This document shows, piece after piece, positions 33,551 through 41,726 of a stretch of DNA of 64,000 nucleotides. The DNA lies in contig NZ_JAGGKB010000001.1 in assembly GCF_017873335.1 (NCBI RefSeq), forward strand, positions 806,001 through 870,000, given 5' to 3'. Position 1 is the stretch's first letter. Each line of letters opens with the position of its first letter. The notes under the pieces are model-generated. The model worked only from the letters and a program-made list of their open reading frames with translations. It had not been told where the DNA came from and did not search any database. The position numbers and the translations under genes were made by a program. The DNA is from Thermococcus stetteri. Lineage in GTDB: Archaea; Methanobacteriota_B; Thermococci; Thermococcales; Thermococcaceae.

Positions 33551-34910
33551 GCTTTCAGTTTAACTAACTCCTTCAATCTCCTCTTCTCGTCTTCTTTGAG
33601 CATCTTATTCAGCTTATCCACAAATACTGATGTGACCTCCTCATCTTTGATTGGGTGTTGCTCCAATGGGTCTTTCTTAAGGTCAAAGAGCCACTGGACG
33701 CCATCATCCGGAGCGTAGAGGAGCTTGTACCTACCCAGGATTAAGGCCTTCTTCTCGTAACCATAGCCCGTTGCCTCTGATATGATTGGGCGCTTTTCTT
33801 TCTCGGCTGCATCGAACAACTCAAGTCCATCAAAAGCTAGCCTGTGGGAAACACCTAATAAATCTAAAATCGTAGGAGTGATATCAACGGAGCTGACCCT
33901 GTTTTCAGTGTAATCCCCTTTTTTCTTAACGGCACCGTCGAGCAAAATAGGCACCTCAATAATTTCATTGAAAACATTGTGCCCGTGCCCGCCGGAGTGC
34001 CCCCTTGGGTCATAAAAGTGCTTTGCTTCAAGCTCCGCATGCTCCCAGAACTCTTCCCCGTGATCCGCGGTAATCAGGAGAATTGTAGAGTCCAGCAAGC
34101 CGGAATCTTCGAGGTAAGAATAAAACCGCTCTATTGCATAATCAACGTATCTTAGTATGTTATCGTAGAGAAGGATTCTGTTTTCTCTATATTCCTCTTT
34201 ATCCTCTGGTTTTTCTTTCAATTTCCCGAAATAGCTTTTAAATTCTTTGGGTGGAGCGAAAGGTTCATGCAGATCCCCTAAATGAACATATGCAAAGAAG
34301 GGCTTTCTTCTCTTTGTTATCCACTTCCTTAGCTCGTTAAGCAGTTTTTCGGCGGGAGCGTCTTCCGGATAAATTTTGGGGATGATTCTCCCCTTTAAAG
34401 GAAATCTTGCAAGTCCAATCGCTGTTCCAAAGTAGACATCATAATCCAAAGCAAAGAATATTTCAGGCAAGGTTAGTACACTCTTCCTAATTGGTTTGAA
34501 ATATTTAAGATAATCAGGATGCTTAACTTTGCTGTGAATGTAGGCGTTGTGGTTGTGAGGGTAGAGACCAGTTAAAATCGAGGAACTGAAGGATACGTCC
34601 ACGGTGCAGCTGAAATCCCTCTAAACTTTACCCTCAAAGAATCTAAAAAAGGCGTTGTTTCTCTTTGATATCCAGTAAATGACAAGTTAGAATACCTAAG
34701 ACAGTCCACTGTTAGAATAATCACATTTAAGTCAGGCTTATTTGAAGTGTCAACATATTTATTTATATTAATGCTTTTAATCCTCGAGTAGAACTCCTTC
34801 TGGGCTTTTCTCTCCTCATGTAGTCCGTAAAATTTAAATGCAATACTTTTAAGCATCTTATTCTTATTTACAATGTTTTTTGCAGCATTTATTATTGGCT
34901 TAAACACCAC
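33547..34910 (-). pseudogene. Sulfatase-like AlkP-superfamily enzyme, frameshifted
   Basis: The upstream frame (to about 34586) encodes NVIILTVDCLRYSNLSF, the metal-binding start of the sulfatase fold, and APWTYPSV. The downstream frame continues SSILTGLYPHNHN, then ITADHGEEFWEH and HSGGHGHNVFNEIIEVPI. The two join perfectly if one T is restored at 34584-34585 (coding strand reads GTTCC, expected GTTTCC). The whole would be about 454 residues. It lacks the usual CxPSR sulfatase cysteine motif at the junction, where SSxxTG is seen, so it may instead be a phosphotransferase of the same fold. Confidence 0.8.
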
Positions 34911-34925
34911 AGCACCCCCATAATG

Positions 34926-36461
34926 CTAAACGAACCTCCTTAAAATTTTCTTTATTATCTCTGCATCAATCCCCAGCTTCCTCTCTATCGCCAGGAACAG
35001 CTCAACATCCTCTTTATCCACGCTTCTGCTCAGAAGCACTAAGAAAAAGTAAACTAAGAGGAAAGCAAACAAAACTGGAATTGCATACAATACATTAGGT
35101 ACATTTAGATTAAGTGTTTGGATAATCCCAAGCAAAACAAAGCTAATAACTAAAGGCTTCACGTAGTTCCAGCTGAATGGATGAATTTTAGTCTCTTTAT
35201 AGAGCTTCAGCGAGCTCAGAACGTTTCCAATGAAGTATGAAACAGCGGTAGCCACTGCAGCTCCTTCCATGCCATAAATCGGAATTAAGAAAGCATTTAG
35301 TATAACGTTAAAGACTGCAGAAACAAGACCTGATACCATAATAAATTTGCTCTCTCCGATCACAAGAAGACTCAGCCCATTTAAGCCTAAGAAAGTGTGA
35401 AACATGAAACCCAAAGCCAAAATTTGAAGTGCCGAACTAGTGGAAACGTATTTAGACCCAAAGAGAAAGCTTATGGTAGCTTCTGGAAAGAGGAACATCA
35501 CACTAAAAAGGGGCAGGGTCAGCAGAAAAATCCACTTGGTCAGAATCTGATAAGTCCTCTTCATCTCGCTCATCTTTCTCTGAACATAAAGCTGAGATAT
35601 GATAGGAGGATAGAGAAATGCTGCAGAGTTCAGGAATACCGGAAGTAACCTGGCTAGAGGTGCTGCAGCATTGTACAGACCAACAACATCAGAGCTCTCA
35701 TAATAGCCGAGCATTAATGTATCCGTCCATGTCATGATGAAGCCCGCAATGCCGGTCAGCATCAGCGGAACCGAGAATTTAACCAGCTTTACCCCGATTT
35801 CCCGGTTCGGATGAAATCCAGCCTTAGATGTTAATATTCCAATCCTGAAAACCTCAAGAAGCATGGCAGAAAACGTTGCGGCTTGAGTCAGGACATAAAC
35901 CCAGAATATCGAGCTGAGCGGAAGGTTGAGGAAGGCCATGAGCGAAACGAGTGCCAGCCATACGGCCGGCCGGATTATGTTCTGAAAGTACACCTTCTCC
36001 CTGACCCTTCCGAACCCCTGGGTTGTTGATATTATCACGCCGGTTAAAGCCGAAAAAGGCAGCGCAAATGCCACCACCTTCAAGGCATGAAGCAAACGCT
36101 CATCGTGGAAGATCAGCGAGATTTCTCCTGATAGTATAACCAAAAGAACTGTTAAGACAAGGCTGTTAACGGCCACTATAATTAAAGCCGTCGAAATCAA
36201 AGCCTTAACTCTCGAAGGCTCCCTCTCCCTGTAAACGGCAACCTCCCTCGGCAGGGAGTTTTGAAAGCCGAGCGTGGCAATAACAAGGGCAATGCTCAGA
36301 ACGGTTAAAGCTAAATTAAAAACACCATACTCTCCAGTGGAAAAGTACCTCGCAATAATCATCCTGCTCAAAAACCCGAAGAGCATCGAGACAACCGTCC
36401 CGGCGAAAATGATTCCAGTTCCCCTTGCAATCTTCTGCAGTGCCTGACTCACCTCGCTCAT
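34926..36461 (-). CDS. Polysaccharide flippase (Wzx/MATE-like, MOP superfamily)
   Basis: 511 residues with 12-14 membrane helices. It flips lipid-linked glycans across the cytoplasmic membrane. I choose ATG 36461 (MSEVSQALQ), since two other copies of this 5' end in the window begin with the same residues and GGTGA lies 5-9 nt upstream; the frame is open to an ATG at 36491. It is the only intact flippase of the three copies seen. It overlaps or follows the winged-helix and toxin-antitoxin genes upstream on the same strand. Confidence 0.9.
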   Translation of the reverse strand: MSEVSQALQKIARGTGIIFAGTVVSMLFGFLSRMIIARYFSTGEYGVFNLALTVLSIALVIATLGFQNSLPREVAVYREREPSRVKALISTALIIVAVNSLVLTVLLVILSGEISLIFHDERLLHALKVVAFALPFSALTGVIISTTQGFGRVREKVYFQNIIRPAVWLALVSLMAFLNLPLSSIFWVYVLTQAATFSAMLLEVFRIGILTSKAGFHPNREIGVKLVKFSVPLMLTGIAGFIMTWTDTLMLGYYESSDVVGLYNAAAPLARLLPVFLNSAAFLYPPIISQLYVQRKMSEMKRTYQILTKWIFLLTLPLFSVMFLFPEATISFLFGSKYVSTSSALQILALGFMFHTFLGLNGLSLLVIGESKFIMVSGLVSAVFNVILNAFLIPIYGMEGAAVATAVSYFIGNVLSSLKLYKETKIHPFSWNYVKPLVISFVLLGIIQTLNLNVPNVLYAIPVLFAFLLVYFFLVLLSRSVDKEDVELFLAIERKLGIDAEIIKKILRRFV

Positions 36462-36473
36462 GGGGTTCACCTT

Positions 36474-36513
36474 TTGACTCATTTGACTCATGATTGACTC
36501 ATATTTGACTCAT
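36474..36513. repeat. Four copies of TTGACTCAT upstream of the flippase
   Basis: TTGACTCAT occurs at 36474, 36483, 36494 and 36505 (spacings 9, 11 and 11 bases). The same block with two copies occurs at 48464-48481 next to a flippase relic. Each copy reads ATGAGTCAA on the minus strand. It may be a slippage-prone leader or regulator site. Confidence 0.8.
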
Positions 36514-36688
36514 GGTGAGTCTTCAGCTTGTACTTGCCTTTTTCAACACGCTCGAAAATTCCCAATTTAACCAGCTCACTTAAATCCCGTGTTGCCGTCT
36601 GCCTTGAAACCTTAAACAGCTCCTGGTATTCTTTATTTGTTATACTGCCTTTCTCCTTCACGTAGAGCACGGCTTTAATATGTGTCAA
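36488..36688 (-). CDS. Small winged-helix DNA-binding protein
   Basis: 66 residues. SITNKEYQELFKVSRQTATRDLSELVKLGIFERV is a clear winged helix of the type seen at the ends of RecG-like and Fic-associated regulators. The start is TTG 36688 overlapping the previous stop, with no Met nearby, so it may be the tail of a once longer regulator. Its C-terminal MSQS is encoded by the TTGACTCAT repeats. It may regulate the toxin-antitoxin pair or the flippase. Confidence 0.6.
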   Translation of the reverse strand: MTHIKAVLYVKEKGSITNKEYQELFKVSRQTATRDLSELVKLGIFERVEKGKYKLKTHHESNMSQS

Positions 36689-37017
36689 AGAACAATAACT
36701 TTGCCCTTCTTCATTATTATAAGCTTCCTAGGATTCTCCCCGATTATTTTAATGTTATTCACAAACACTTCCGTGACCTCCCAGGGCAGAGGTGGATGAA
36801 TATCGATTAGTACAACGGTCACTTTTCTTGAAGCCAGCTGGAGGCTAGCAAAGTCTTTATCCAAAGTAACAAGAACGCATTCCTCTTTTCTTGCTATTCT
36901 AAGAACTTCTCTATCCGATAAACCTCTTCGTATTTCTTGAACTCTTTTGACATCGTACTTTTCTTGGAGCGCCTTATATAACGAGAGTGGGACGTTCTCA
37001 TCAAGGAGATATCGCAT
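36685..37017 (-). CDS. PIN-like toxin (DUF5615 family)
   Basis: About 110 residues from ATG 37017: MRYLLDENVPLSLYKALQEK followed by RGLSDREVLRIARKEECVLVTLDKDF, the signature of DUF5615 PIN-like nucleases with conserved acidic residues DEN, DRE and DKDF. It is the toxin of a DUF433/DUF5615 type II pair and presumably an RNase. It overlaps the end of the DUF433 gene by 17 nt, so the two are coupled. Confidence 0.85.
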   Translation of the reverse strand: MRYLLDENVPLSLYKALQEKYDVKRVQEIRRGLSDREVLRIARKEECVLVTLDKDFASLQLASRKVTVVLIDIHPPLPWEVTEVFVNNIKIIGENPRKLIIMKKGKVIVL

Positions 37018-37243
37018 CAATGATTTCCACCTTTGCAAGTTTTGAGGCAAATTTAATAGCATCAAGGACATCTTCCTTAGTTAGTTCTGGATACTCCTTA
37101 AGGATATCCTCAATGCTAAGTCCCTCTCCAAGAAGCTCCAGGATCAAGTACACCGGTATCCTTGTCCCTTTGATTACAGGCTTACCACCCAAAACTCCAA
37201 TTCTACTCTCTACTCTCTTCATAATCTCACCCCACTTCCACAT
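37001..37243 (-). CDS. DUF433 antitoxin
   Basis: 80 residues, possibly starting at MKRVESRIGV. The core GVLGGKPVIKGTRIPVYLILELLGEG and ILKEYPELTKEDVLDAIKFA is the standard DUF433 helix-turn-helix antitoxin. It partners the DUF5615 PIN-like protein directly downstream and probably autoregulates the operon. Confidence 0.88.
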   Translation of the reverse strand: MWKWGEIMKRVESRIGVLGGKPVIKGTRIPVYLILELLGEGLSIEDILKEYPELTKEDVLDAIKFASKLAKVEIIDAISP

Positions 37244-37245
37244 AC

Positions 37246-37677
37246 GTGCTGGGACTATTTAAATATTGCACCATAACCCACGAACTCCTACCGCCGCTCA
37301 TGGCCCCGGCAATCTGGATAAACCTCGGTCCCCTGGGAGCCGGAGCGGTTGCTCTGCTGAACCTCACGAAGATGCTTCCCGTTGCGGGCGATGCGTTCAG
37401 GGCCTTCGCCTTCATCCTCTGGGGCTTTGGCCTGTGGTGGCTTGCCATGGCAGTCCTGATGACGCTCCACTACCTCAGAAACCTCCACCTCCCCTACAGC
37501 CTCGCCTGGTGGGCCTTCATCTTCCCCCTCGGGGCCTATGTGAGCGCCACCTACAACGTTGGGACGGCCTTTGGGTTTGGGGTTATGGTGGACTTTGGCT
37601 TTGTCCTCTACTGGTTCCTGCTGGCGCTGTGGCTGATCACGGGTGCTAAAACGCTCCTCCACGATTTCTCCTCCTGA
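37246..37677 (+). pseudogene. C-terminal fragment of a TDT/TehA-type transporter
   Basis: The recognisable part starts about 37270 with LLPPLMAPAIWINLGPLGAGA and continues through five membrane helices to the C-terminus. Full members (tellurite resistance/dicarboxylate or SLAC1-like anion channels) have about 330 residues and ten helices; here only the second half remains. The fragment abuts the toxin-antitoxin operon promoter, marking the edge of a rearrangement. No start or ribosome binding site fits. Confidence 0.7.
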
Positions 37678-37749
37678 TTTTTCCATTTTTCTCAATACTG
37701 GAACAGAGACGTCAAAGAAACTTGATATCGCAAAAAATAGAGTTTAAAC

Positions 37750-38484
37750 TCAAAGAACCTTGAGAACCATCTTCAGTGCTATCAGGTAGAGAATCACTCC
37801 TATTATCTTCTTCACCTGCTCGGAACTCATCTTGAAGTGCATGAGGTGAGTCCCAATCCAGCCGCCGGCTATCGCCGAGATGGAAACAACCCCAAGGAGC
37901 TTCCAGTCTAGCGCTCCCATCCCCCAGTAGGTCAGGAAGCCGCTCAGGGACGAGAAAAACACCACGAGGGCGGTAGTGGCCGCCACCTTCTTCGGCTCGT
38001 AGCCGAGCATTATGAGGGTCGGGCTTATTATACCCCCTCCGCCGACGCCGAGGAGGCCCCCTAAAAAGCCTGCCAACCCCCCTATGAGAGAACCCTCGAC
38101 GATGTGATTCCCGCTCCCGTCCCTCGGCCGCGGTTTGAAGAATATCATCATTGTGCCAGAGTATAGGAGGAAGAGTATGAAAATCCAGAGGACGTACTTC
38201 TTGGGTATGAACTTTCCTGAATAAGCCCCAATGGGTGCAAAAACCGTTGCCATAACCAGTATCGGGAGTCCGAAGCGGTGGTCGAGCTTGCCGTGCCTTA
38301 TGTTCTTAATCGTCGCTGAAAGCATGGAGAGCGTGTTTATGAAGAGTCCCGTCGGCTTGGCCACCATTAGGGGTATTCCCATCCACGTCATGGTTGGAAC
38401 TATCGCTATGGCGCTTCCGATGCCGCCGATTGAAAATATAATGCTGAGGATGAAGGCTGCGAGCGATATCAGAAAGTAGTTCAT
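37750..38484 (-). CDS. TauE/SafE-family sulfite/organosulfonate exporter-like permease
   Basis: About 244 residues from ATG 38484 (MNYFLISLAAFILSIIFSI), which has TAGGTGGG upstream. Eight hydrophobic helices in two repeats; the family glycine motif appears as GGLAGFLGGLLGVGGGGIISP. These permeases move sulfite, sulfonates or related anions. A second TauE homologue at 54365 lies in the sulfate-activation cluster. The substrate here is unknown, but Suf and redox genes follow. Confidence 0.85.
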   Translation of the reverse strand: MNYFLISLAAFILSIIFSIGGIGSAIAIVPTMTWMGIPLMVAKPTGLFINTLSMLSATIKNIRHGKLDHRFGLPILVMATVFAPIGAYSGKFIPKKYVLWIFILFLLYSGTMMIFFKPRPRDGSGNHIVEGSLIGGLAGFLGGLLGVGGGGIISPTLIMLGYEPKKVAATTALVVFFSSLSGFLTYWGMGALDWKLLGVVSISAIAGGWIGTHLMHFKMSSEQVKKIIGVILYLIALKMVLKVL

Positions 38485-38557
38485 TTTAGACCCACCTAAT
38501 ATCCTTTGACGGGCCACATAAAAAGAGGGTATTTAAAAATTTTTTCATAAAAAGGGC

Positions 38558-39508
38558 TCATTCCCTCAGGAGTCCCCTTATTATCAGCTCGGCCGCCTCT
38601 TCCTCCGTTAGACCCTTCGCCATGAGCTGGAGGAGCTGGGCCTCGTTTACCCTTCCTATCGAGGCCTCGTGGGTGAGCTCGACCTTATCGTTCTTCACCC
38701 TCAGGAGCGGTACAGTCTGGACGTCCGCGTTCCCTTTCACTATCTCGTGGCACTCCACATGCCCCTTGGCGTAGTCTCCGAGGCCGTAGGCCTCGTTTAC
38801 GACGTTCGCCCTCGCCTCGTCGAAGGCTATAACGGTGCTCTTGAGGTTGGCCCTTGAGTATGCCCCCTCAAGGTAGGCGACCTCCTTTACCTCAACAGAG
38901 TCGTCCTTGACTGCCTTAATCTTCGACTCAAGCTCAAGAACCGCCCTCTCGCCAAGCTTGGCCACCATCTCAAGCTTCAGCTCCCTCGCTCGATGCTTCG
39001 TGAGGGAGAACTTTCCTGTGTAGCGGGCGTTCCTGCCGAGCTCGACTTCCGTTTTACTCATCATTCTCACGCCCTCACCGTGGACGTGCTCATCCTCATA
39101 AAGGACGCTCGCGTTCTCCCCGACCTGTATCCTCGCGTATGCATCGTGCGTGAAGTCCTTCGCGTAGGGAAAGATGCAGTGGGATGTGAACTTCACCTTC
39201 GAGTTCCTGCCGACCTTAATGTTGAAGACGACCTTCTGGTAGCCCTCGCTCTTCAGGTAGCCCGTGCAGAGGTGTATAGGGAAAGGAAGCTCAACGTCCT
39301 CGACTATCTCAACGTCTGCCTTCACGCCGTTCTCTATTTCTTCCCCCTTTATCTGAACCCCGGGGACGTTGTTGAGGCCGATGATCTTCTCCCCGCTTAT
39401 GATTATCGCCGCTATCCTGTCGCCGAAGAGGGAAGTGTCCAGCCCTTCTTTTTCATAAATTTCCACCAGTGCTTCATACTCCTTCACTCTATCCATCTTA
39501 ATGACCAT
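38558..39508 (-). CDS. SufB/SufD-family Fe-S cluster assembly scaffold
   Basis: 316 residues, shorter than bacterial SufB. The beta-helix core shows YEDEHVHGEGVRMMSKTEVE, and the C-terminus has the strictly conserved LTHEASIGRVNEAQLLQLMAKGLTEEEA. With SufC it forms the scaffold on which Fe-S clusters are built in the cytoplasm. The start overlaps the sufC stop by several bases, so sufC and this gene are one operon. SufB versus SufD cannot be decided. Confidence 0.9.
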   Translation of the reverse strand: MVIKMDRVKEYEALVEIYEKEGLDTSLFGDRIAAIIISGEKIIGLNNVPGVQIKGEEIENGVKADVEIVEDVELPFPIHLCTGYLKSEGYQKVVFNIKVGRNSKVKFTSHCIFPYAKDFTHDAYARIQVGENASVLYEDEHVHGEGVRMMSKTEVELGRNARYTGKFSLTKHRARELKLEMVAKLGERAVLELESKIKAVKDDSVEVKEVAYLEGAYSRANLKSTVIAFDEARANVVNEAYGLGDYAKGHVECHEIVKGNADVQTVPLLRVKNDKVELTHEASIGRVNEAQLLQLMAKGLTEEEAAELIIRGLLRE

Positions 39509-40217
39509 CGCTCACCACTTCCAAAAGCGGGCACTTACCGCAGGCTCTCTTGTAGTATTCAACAACCTCCTCCGAAAATCCCTTTCTAATGACTTTTCCA
39601 CCACACACAAAGTAGCTGAACTCCGTCTTCCTTGCAATGTCCTCATGATGGGTGATTAGGATCACAGTTGTACCAATCCTCCTCAGGTGATCCAAAATAT
39701 CATCTATTAACTCTCCCGCCGTTATGTCCAGTCCAGAATCGGGCTCATCAAGAATTGCATACTTCGGTTTTAAGAGAAGAATCGACGCAAGTTCAACTCT
39801 CTTCCTCTCTCCCCCGCTGAGGCTTTTATCAACAAACCTTGAGTGATAGAGCTCATACGGTAAGCCAACTACCTCAAGAACTTCCCGCACTTCCTCTTCA
39901 CCTACACTCAATTTTCCTCCCAGTGTGAGATACTCTTCAACCGTAATTCCATCGTAGCGTGCCGGCTCCTGCCAGAGCAGGGTAATCCCAAGCTTAGCCC
40001 TTTCCGTTATGCTAAGAGGAGTTATATCTCTCTCATCCAGCAGAACTTTACCTTCAGTTGGCTTTATAATTCCCATTAGAATGTAGGCTATAGTTGATTT
40101 CCCGGCCCCGTTGGGGCCCAGGATAGAATAGCTCATGCCTTCCTTAAACCTCATGTTGATCTCTTCCAGTATTTTCCTGCCGTTTATTGAGTAGGTCACG
40201 TTTCTCAAGAGCAGCAT
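39498..40217 (-). CDS. sufC: SufC-type ABC ATPase for Fe-S cluster assembly
   Basis: About 240 residues. Walker A is GPNGAGKST, the signature LSGGERKR, Walker B YAILDEPDSGLD, and the switch His in LITHHEDIA. I start at ATG 40217 (MLLLRNVTYSING); the frame is open further upstream but the domain begins here, and a TATA-like CTTTAAATT lies about 33 nt before the ATG, fitting a nearly leaderless mRNA. It energises the SufB/D scaffold downstream. The promoter region is shared with the divergent DGC-protein gene. Confidence 0.92.
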   Translation of the reverse strand: MLLLRNVTYSINGRKILEEINMRFKEGMSYSILGPNGAGKSTIAYILMGIIKPTEGKVLLDERDITPLSITERAKLGITLLWQEPARYDGITVEEYLTLGGKLSVGEEEVREVLEVVGLPYELYHSRFVDKSLSGGERKRVELASILLLKPKYAILDEPDSGLDITAGELIDDILDHLRRIGTTVILITHHEDIARKTEFSYFVCGGKVIRKGFSEEVVEYYKRACGKCPLLEVVSDGH

Positions 40218-40243
40218 GTGTATCAAAGAAGTTTCATGTGAAT

Positions 40244-40256
40244 GGAATTTAAAGTT
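40244..40256 (-). promoter_or_regulatory. TATA-like element of sufC
   Basis: On the minus strand AACTTTAAATTCC lies about 33 nt before the chosen sufC start. Inferred from position and A/T content only. Confidence 0.45.
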
Positions 40257-40284
40257 TTCTGGACAGCTTTGCCCAAAACTCTTG

Positions 40285-40293
40285 GTTGAGAAC
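40285..40293. promoter_or_regulatory. SurR-type palindrome GTTGAGAAC, site 1
   Basis: GTTGAGAAC fits GTTn3AAC, the half of the SurR redox-regulator consensus known from Pyrococcus furiosus. It lies 17 nt upstream of the TATA-like element of the DGC-protein gene and about 30 nt upstream of the sufC TATA on the other strand, so it could control both. The outer extension to GGTTGAGAACC makes it an 11-bp palindrome apart from the centre. Confidence 0.6.
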
Positions 40294-40349
40294 CAAAACA
40301 TATGAAAAAGATTTTAAATGAAAAAAATTTAATATGAATGGTGATTGAA

Positions 40350-40784
40350 ATGAGCGAAGAAGTTAAGATAGAAAAGCTCCCAAAGTTCTTGCCACTCTGC
40401 CACAAAGAAGCTGAGAACCTCGACATAATCTTCACCTGCTCCGGAGCGGCAAGTGTGGGAGAGATAGGCCATGAGGTTGGGGTTTTGCTAACCAACGCCG
40501 GCCAAAACGCGAGGCTCTGCTGTACAACTGCAGTTGCCGCCGGCTCTGAGATGCATCTTGACATAGGAAGAAGGGCGAGAAGGGTAATCGTCATAGACGG
40601 CTGCCCCATGAAGTGTGCAACCAAGGTTATAGAGAAAGCTGGGATAAAAATAGACCACAGCTTTACCGTTACGGACTTCGGGATAGCCAAGCAACCAACC
40701 CTTGACATAAGCGATGAGGACGTTCTCAAAGTTGCGTTGGAAATAGCCGAGAAGGTTGGGATGAAGCTCAACGTTAAACCGTAG
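40350..40784 (+). CDS. DGC-domain putative zinc/metal-binding protein
   Basis: 144 residues from ATG 40350, which has GGTGATT upstream. Cysteines sit in PLCHKEAE, FTCSGAASVGEIGHEVG, RLCCTTAVAAG and the namesake IDGCPMKCATKV, typical of the DGC family of small cysteine-rich proteins. Function of the family is not established; metal or thiol chemistry is likely. It stands behind SurR-type site 1, next to the HdrA-like and ferredoxin genes. Confidence 0.8.
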   Translation: MSEEVKIEKLPKFLPLCHKEAENLDIIFTCSGAASVGEIGHEVGVLLTNAGQNARLCCTTAVAAGSEMHLDIGRRARRVIVIDGCPMKCATKVIEKAGIKIDHSFTVTDFGIAKQPTLDISDEDVLKVALEIAEKVGMKLNVKP

Positions 40785-40793
40785 GTTGAGAAC
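40785..40793. promoter_or_regulatory. SurR-type palindrome GTTGAGAAC, site 2
   Basis: Identical 11-bp GGTTGAGAACC to site 1, exactly 500 bp downstream, with the same 17-nt spacing to a TATA-like TTTTTAAATGAA. The two promoters look like duplicates of each other. Directly after the stop of the DGC gene. Confidence 0.6.
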
Positions 40794-40850
40794 CTTTACA
40801 TTTGAAAATATTTTTAAATGAATTGAGGCTCATATATAGTGGTGACGCAC

Positions 40851-41216
40851 ATGAAAGGTCTCATACTCTGTGTTTGCCAGGGCACTTGTCCATCTTTCCA
40901 GAAGATGAATGTGTTTGAGATTTTAAACCACTTCAGAAGGGAGAAGAAGGTTGACTTTGTCGCTCTGCATCCCCAGCTCTGCGCCACCGATGGCGACAAC
41001 TTCTGGAGGGCTTTGCTCAAGAACGGGGAGGACATAGAGAAGCTCTACGTTGCCGGCTGCGACCCGGTGATGCAGAAGAAGATGTTCGGCTGGACGTTTA
41101 AGGAGCTTGGATTCGATGACCACAAGTTCATCGGAATAGAGATTAGGAACATGACCACGGAAGAGGCAATCAAAGCAATTGATAAAGCCATGAGCGTTGA
41201 TACTCAGGAGGGATAG
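40851..41216 (+). CDS. HdrA N-terminal-domain-like cysteine protein
   Basis: About 121 residues from ATG 40851 (GGTGA 4-9 nt upstream). ILCVCQGTCPSF, HPQLCATDGDNFWRAL and VAGCDPVMQKKMF correspond in order to the N-terminal Fe-S region of heterodisulfide reductase subunit A (CxCGxC, H-LCS, VAACSPR). The FAD domain of HdrA is absent, so it is a stand-alone electron-transfer or thiol module. It is followed 2 bp later by a ferredoxin, its probable partner. It has its own SurR-type site. Confidence 0.65.
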   Translation: MKGLILCVCQGTCPSFQKMNVFEILNHFRREKKVDFVALHPQLCATDGDNFWRALLKNGEDIEKLYVAGCDPVMQKKMFGWTFKELGFDDHKFIGIEIRNMTTEEAIKAIDKAMSVDTQEG

Positions 41217-41218
41217 AG

Positions 41219-41419
41219 ATGGCAGAGAACTGGTATCCAATAATCGACTACGACAAGTGCACCGGCTGCTTGACGTGCGCGAACTTCTGCCCCCATGGGG
41301 TTTATGACATCTCGGGGGGCAAGCCCAAAGTTGTGAAGCCTAAGGAGTGCGTGGAGTTCTGCAGGGGCTGCCAGAGGATATGTCCAACGGGGGCTATAAG
41401 CTACTTTGGAGACTCTTAA
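41219..41419 (+). CDS. Dicluster [4Fe-4S] ferredoxin
   Basis: 66 residues. The first cluster motif is CTGCLTCANFCP; the second is the variant CVEFCRGCQRICP. Length and spacing fit a two-cluster ferredoxin. GGAGGGATAG precedes the ATG. It is cotranscribed with the HdrA-like protein and presumably exchanges electrons with it. The 3' end overlaps the convergent NifX-like gene by 26 nt. Confidence 0.9.
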   Translation: MAENWYPIIDYDKCTGCLTCANFCPHGVYDISGGKPKVVKPKECVEFCRGCQRICPTGAISYFGDS

Positions 41420-41726
41420 TTGCCTCCTCTACTCTTTTTCCTGGTTTTACTTTGATTATCTTAACGCCTCCTGCCTCGAGTATCGCCTTCCCCTTCGGAC
41501 AGTCCACCGGCGTTAAGAGGACTTCTACACCAAGGTTCACCAGAAACAGGGCAACCTTTGAACCGGCCCCGTAGGGTTCCCCTCTATATGGGTTTTCCAC
41601 GACCTCAACGCTCTTGATTTTCCCATTCTCCAGCTCAATCAGGGTGAAAGTTTCGGCCCTTACGAGGCTCTCATGGACCTTATCGTCAAGCCCACCTTTT
41701 GAAGTTGGGAGGGCAACTTTAACCAT
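41394..41726 (-). CDS. NifX/NifB-like Fe-S (dinitrogenase Fe-Mo cofactor) domain protein
   Basis: 110 residues from ATG 41726 (GGTGAGG upstream). The Fe-Mo cofactor domain shows MVKVALPTSKGGLDDKV, PYRGEPYGAGSKVALFLV and LLTPVDCPKGKAILEAGG. In non-diazotrophs these small proteins carry Fe-S or metal clusters. It overlaps the end of the CDF gene upstream by 8 nt, so they are co-translated. Fits the metal/redox theme of this block. Confidence 0.85.
   Translation of the reverse strand: MVKVALPTSKGGLDDKVHESLVRAETFTLIELENGKIKSVEVVENPYRGEPYGAGSKVALFLVNLGVEVLLTPVDCPKGKAILEAGGVKIIKVKPGKRVEEAIKSLQSSL

Noticed and set aside
36474-36513. CRISPR-like array from the repeated TTGACTCAT
   Set aside because: Units are only 9 bases with 0-2 base gaps; no spacers, no cas genes anywhere in the window.
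41219-41419. Reading the ferredoxin and HdrA-like genes as part of a methanogen heterodisulfide reductase
   Set aside because: No HdrB or HdrC, no FAD domain, and no methanogenesis genes in the window.
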